This document shows, piece after piece, positions 60,987 through 64,000 of a stretch of DNA of 64,000 nucleotides (its first letter is position 1; every line of letters begins with the position of its first letter). Made by a program: the position numbers and the translations under genes. Under the pieces are notes generated by a model. The model searched no databases. It had not been told where the DNA came from and was given only the letters and a program-made list of their open reading frames with translations. Source of the stretch: Diphasiastrum complanatum (taxonomy: Eukaryota; Streptophyta; Lycopodiopsida; Lycopodiales; Lycopodiaceae); the NCBI GenBank assembly GCA_029204225.1, contig CM055106.1, positions 50,289,325 through 50,353,324 on the forward strand, written 5' to 3'.

Positions 60987-63900
60987 CTGCATAACATAAA
61001 CAGATAGAAGTTTGACTATTTTATGACATGTACAACTAAACGTGAGGACTTTAATTACTTCATAGATTAGAAAACAAGATCACAGATATCCGATGGTAAG
61101 AGTAATACCTAGACTTTGAAAAATAGATCATGCTATTAAATAGAAGAGATAGATGTACATCGGTCACAAGCTATTTTTAACTTTTATATTGCGGATTTCT
61201 ATGATGTTTCAACACGAGGTTATGCAGAGGAAAACACACAAGAAATTAAGTTAAGCAGCACCAGATGAGTATAGTGGAATAGGACCCTGAGATATGGTTC
61301 TACCAGTTCAGACTCATTCAGCCTTCTTAAACAGGAAGTGAAGGCCAAACTTGTTATTCCTTTCCTAGTAAGCATGCACAGAAATAGCCAACTTTGTTGC
61401 TTAGAGGTCCCCACCTAAAAAAAATTATTTCTTCAAGACTCCGTTATATTCTGGTATGATAAAATGAATTTTATCACCAAATGTTCTCAAGAAATTTTGA
61501 ACAGATGAGCTTGATGTGCATAGGTATAGCGCACAGGGTCACAAATTTGCAAATTTGAACACAAAAATGAATCATAATGCAACCAGTCTGGAAAAAAATA
61601 TCTACAAGGATGAACTTTCAAATGAAACGAAAAGGTGCCCAGGTTTTGCACAAAGACAAGGCTCCCATTATTTCAACTTCATTCATATGGGGCTAACGTA
61701 CAGATACAGAAAGCTATTCAATATTTTCTCAGTCCCTTCAGCTGGTGCTCTAGAGACGCCTCCTAAAACTATTCTTCTAAATCTTCCCTCAACTATTCTT
61801 TTCATGATACTTTGTTGATGTTCTACTCAAGCAACAGCTTCCCCAAAAATGAATAGCCCAAGTATGATGGGAAAATTAGCCTTGAATGCTTTCTCCATGT
61901 AAATATTGAGGCCTGCAGCGCCTATCGTGACAACAGACCCGCGAGACCGATCTGGACTTCAATTTTGCCTTATTTGATATCTCAAAAGATTACAGTTTCA
62001 ATCTATGGAGCCATGAAAGGCACCAATAGGAACTTCTACAAGCTAAATTCATAGCATGTTCCAAGTTCCAACATCTCGTTTCTCAAAAACCTCTAGACAT
62101 CTCATTTATTGGATAACTGTCTTTATAATAGAGTCAAAATAATCATGTGAACTTTGAATTAGAAATTTTCAAATATACACAGGGTACCCCAATAGGTGGT
62201 CCACTTGACCAGTGGGTCATTTTGGCATGCTATCAAAGCCAAAATCCTTCACATAAAGGTGGCGTTCGCAGTATTTTTTGGTGCTTGCTAAGGGAGAGTG
62301 TTGGAGGAATTGTCAGTTGAAAGGATCACATCCTAGTACCAGATTGTGTGTGGCTAGGTGATTGGGGATGGGATCCCAATATGCGGCCTAGTGTTTCCAC
62401 CCGGTTCAGAATCGACCTTTTCAGAATTGAAAGAATCGTGGTTCCGAACCAAGCCCCTCCAGAAAGAATCAGAAAGAATCGGCAAACCTTGCATTTTAAT
62501 TTTATGTAATGCTTAAAAACATGTCAGGTAATATCTACGATGTCTACAATGTCTCCGAAATCTTATAAACACTAGATTGCTATTGACTACATGCATTTGA
62601 AAGTCCGTTGTTGCTTGTTAAAAGCTGAAGCCTGAAAGCTGAAACTTAATTACAGAAATTAGAATGGGCAATGGACAATGTTGAATGGGCAATGGAGACA
62701 ATCCAAACTTGTTTGTTGCATTGCATGTTCCAACTTCCACTTAACAATGAATATTGTAATTTATGATTTATTCATGTGGCATGATACATCATCATCGATT
62801 GAAGAGTCAAGACTGAAGTGAGTAAATATGATACATTCATCAACGATCACACATCTATAGGTAGTAACTACTAGCTTGTAAATAGTGAGCAGTAAGCTAA
62901 GTACATTGGAAAAACATTTGAATCAAAATTTAAAGTTACAACTTACATTGAAAAGCCAAATCGAATAGCATTCAAGTGAACAATGAATTATATAGTGAGC
63001 ACCAAACAATGTTTGATAGAATCGCAGTTTGCACCCCGAACCATGATTCAAACCGGCCCCCGGTTCGAACCACGGTTCAGTTCAAACCGCTGCTAATGAA
63101 AATCCTTTTTTTTTCCTCAAGAGTAAGACCATCATTCATGCATGTAGGCAATGGAAAAACAAATCTTCTCAAAACCATCACTAATGTGCGTCACTGCGTC
63201 GTGATCTAAAAGTCAAGTACAAACCGTAGAAGTAACATGTTGACAAATCACAGTTGTACGAGTTTATGTGCTTGTCTGAGGTAGATCACGATTCACATGT
63301 GTCTTCGTATCTCATTTACCTACCCTTGGCTCTCATCTATACTAAGTATAAGAAACTAAAGTTGTAAAGCCTCCATGAGGACTAACCAGACATGTTCCCT
63401 ACTACCTACTACCTACTGAATAGGATACAGTTTGCCACAGTCTAGAAATCAGACTCAATAACCATTGCCCAAGTTCCAAGTTCCAACCATATGGGAGATT
63501 CGAAATCCATGCTTGTTCAGCCAGTGTATCAATCCACCCATGGTCAATTACACGCTAATTGTGGCATTCTTTACCAATGACCATTAAGATCCCATAATCC
63601 ATTCCATCTAGTACGACCCTCTAGAGGTATTCAAACCACCCATCCTCAAGCACATGGTCATGGAACTGCTCTGGACCAGATTTCTTCCATAAAGGATGCA
63701 ACACATGGTCAATTGTATGTATAGGCCTATGAAACCAATTCCATCTGCTCTCCAACTTGGCCTTTATCTCTTGAATCCTACAAATTAACAAATTAATGTC
63801 ATCGATTCAATTCGAGAAGGTTCCAATTTCACACTTGAGACTAGATTTGTAAAATGGAAATGAAAGAAATTAGAAGGGCTGAGGGGTCATAGTATATACT

Positions 63901-64000
63901 TGGCAAAACTCATTTCAGTGCATTGATCAAGCTACTCACCCAACCTTTCCATAAACTCATAGAGAAAGACCATGGTGGACCCCTTTCTATTTGTGAGTCG
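60987..64000. other. FGT1 intron or upstream region, nothing recognised
   Basis: No FGT1 exon, LTR or LINE module was seen. A region of CCGGTTCGAACC-like repeats is at 63.0-63.1 kb. Confidence 0.4.

Noticed and set aside
63030..63090. tRNA-like B-box (GGTTCGAACC)
   Set aside because: No A box at the right distance and no cloverleaf. The motif is repeated in a low-complexity stretch.
1..64000. CRISPR arrays, bacterial operons, rRNA or organelle DNA
   Set aside because: None seen. Splice sites, LTR elements and LINEs show nuclear plant DNA.

Overview
This is a nuclear DNA window from a land plant with a large, repeat-rich genome. The evidence is a plant-type FORGETTER1/strawberry-notch gene, an NDR1/HIN1-like (LEA_2) gene remnant, a P2B Ca2+-ATPase exon remnant, many Ty1/copia elements with the plant initiator-Met primer site (TGGTATCAGAGC), a chromodomain Ty3/gypsy element, and introns of 3 to 20 kb in a gene whose reading frame is still open. 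The species cannot be fixed from sequence alone. Long introns and unusual LINEs fit a seed-free plant or gymnosperm better than a compact angiosperm, but that is inference.

Layout. 0-0.7 kb (+): the C-terminal catalytic part of a Crypton-like tyrosine recombinase. 1.0-1.2 kb: a Ca2+-ATPase exon fragment. 3-7.3 kb: decayed copia and gypsy pieces. 7.3-8.8 kb: a short tandem repeat next to a frameshifted LEA_2/NHL gene (-). 11.9-18.4 kb: gypsy and copia fragments on both strands. 22.5-61.0 kb (-): fourteen consecutive C-terminal exons of the FGT1/SBNO gene, about 1.6 kb of coding sequence spread over 38.5 kb. The 5' part of the gene lies beyond 64 kb. Thirteen introns are visible, of 84 bp to 19.8 kb. 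I checked reading phase at every junction and it is continuous.

The two largest introns (31.4-38.6 and 38.7-58.5 kb) hold the most unusual content: arrays of LINE-type retrotransposons. Every intact 3' end (eight found) has the same module: a short hairpin of the type ATGCC-TTTT-GGCAT, a GACATTAATAAAG-like block carrying AATAAA, then a (TC)n tract (TTC-rich in two) instead of poly(A). The base of a 5'-truncated reverse-transcriptase copy, or the start of an ORF1-bearing copy, often directly abuts the (TC)n of the previous element in the same orientation. This is the pattern expected if the element inserts into (TC)n, including tails of earlier copies. Two sorts of unit share the 3' module: RT-bearing LINEs and ORF1-only 'half-LINEs' (coiled coil plus RRM-like RNA-binding protein, no RT). 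I consider this (TC)n-tailed and (TC)n-targeted LINE/half-LINE pair the best candidate for an undescribed system here.

Later events sit on top of the arrays: an LTR element with a perfect CATGG target duplication inside one LINE (44.1-49.3 kb, itself a mosaic of at least three LTR families), a chromovirus (34.4-37.0 kb), and a gypsy/copia fusion (52.7-55.8 kb).
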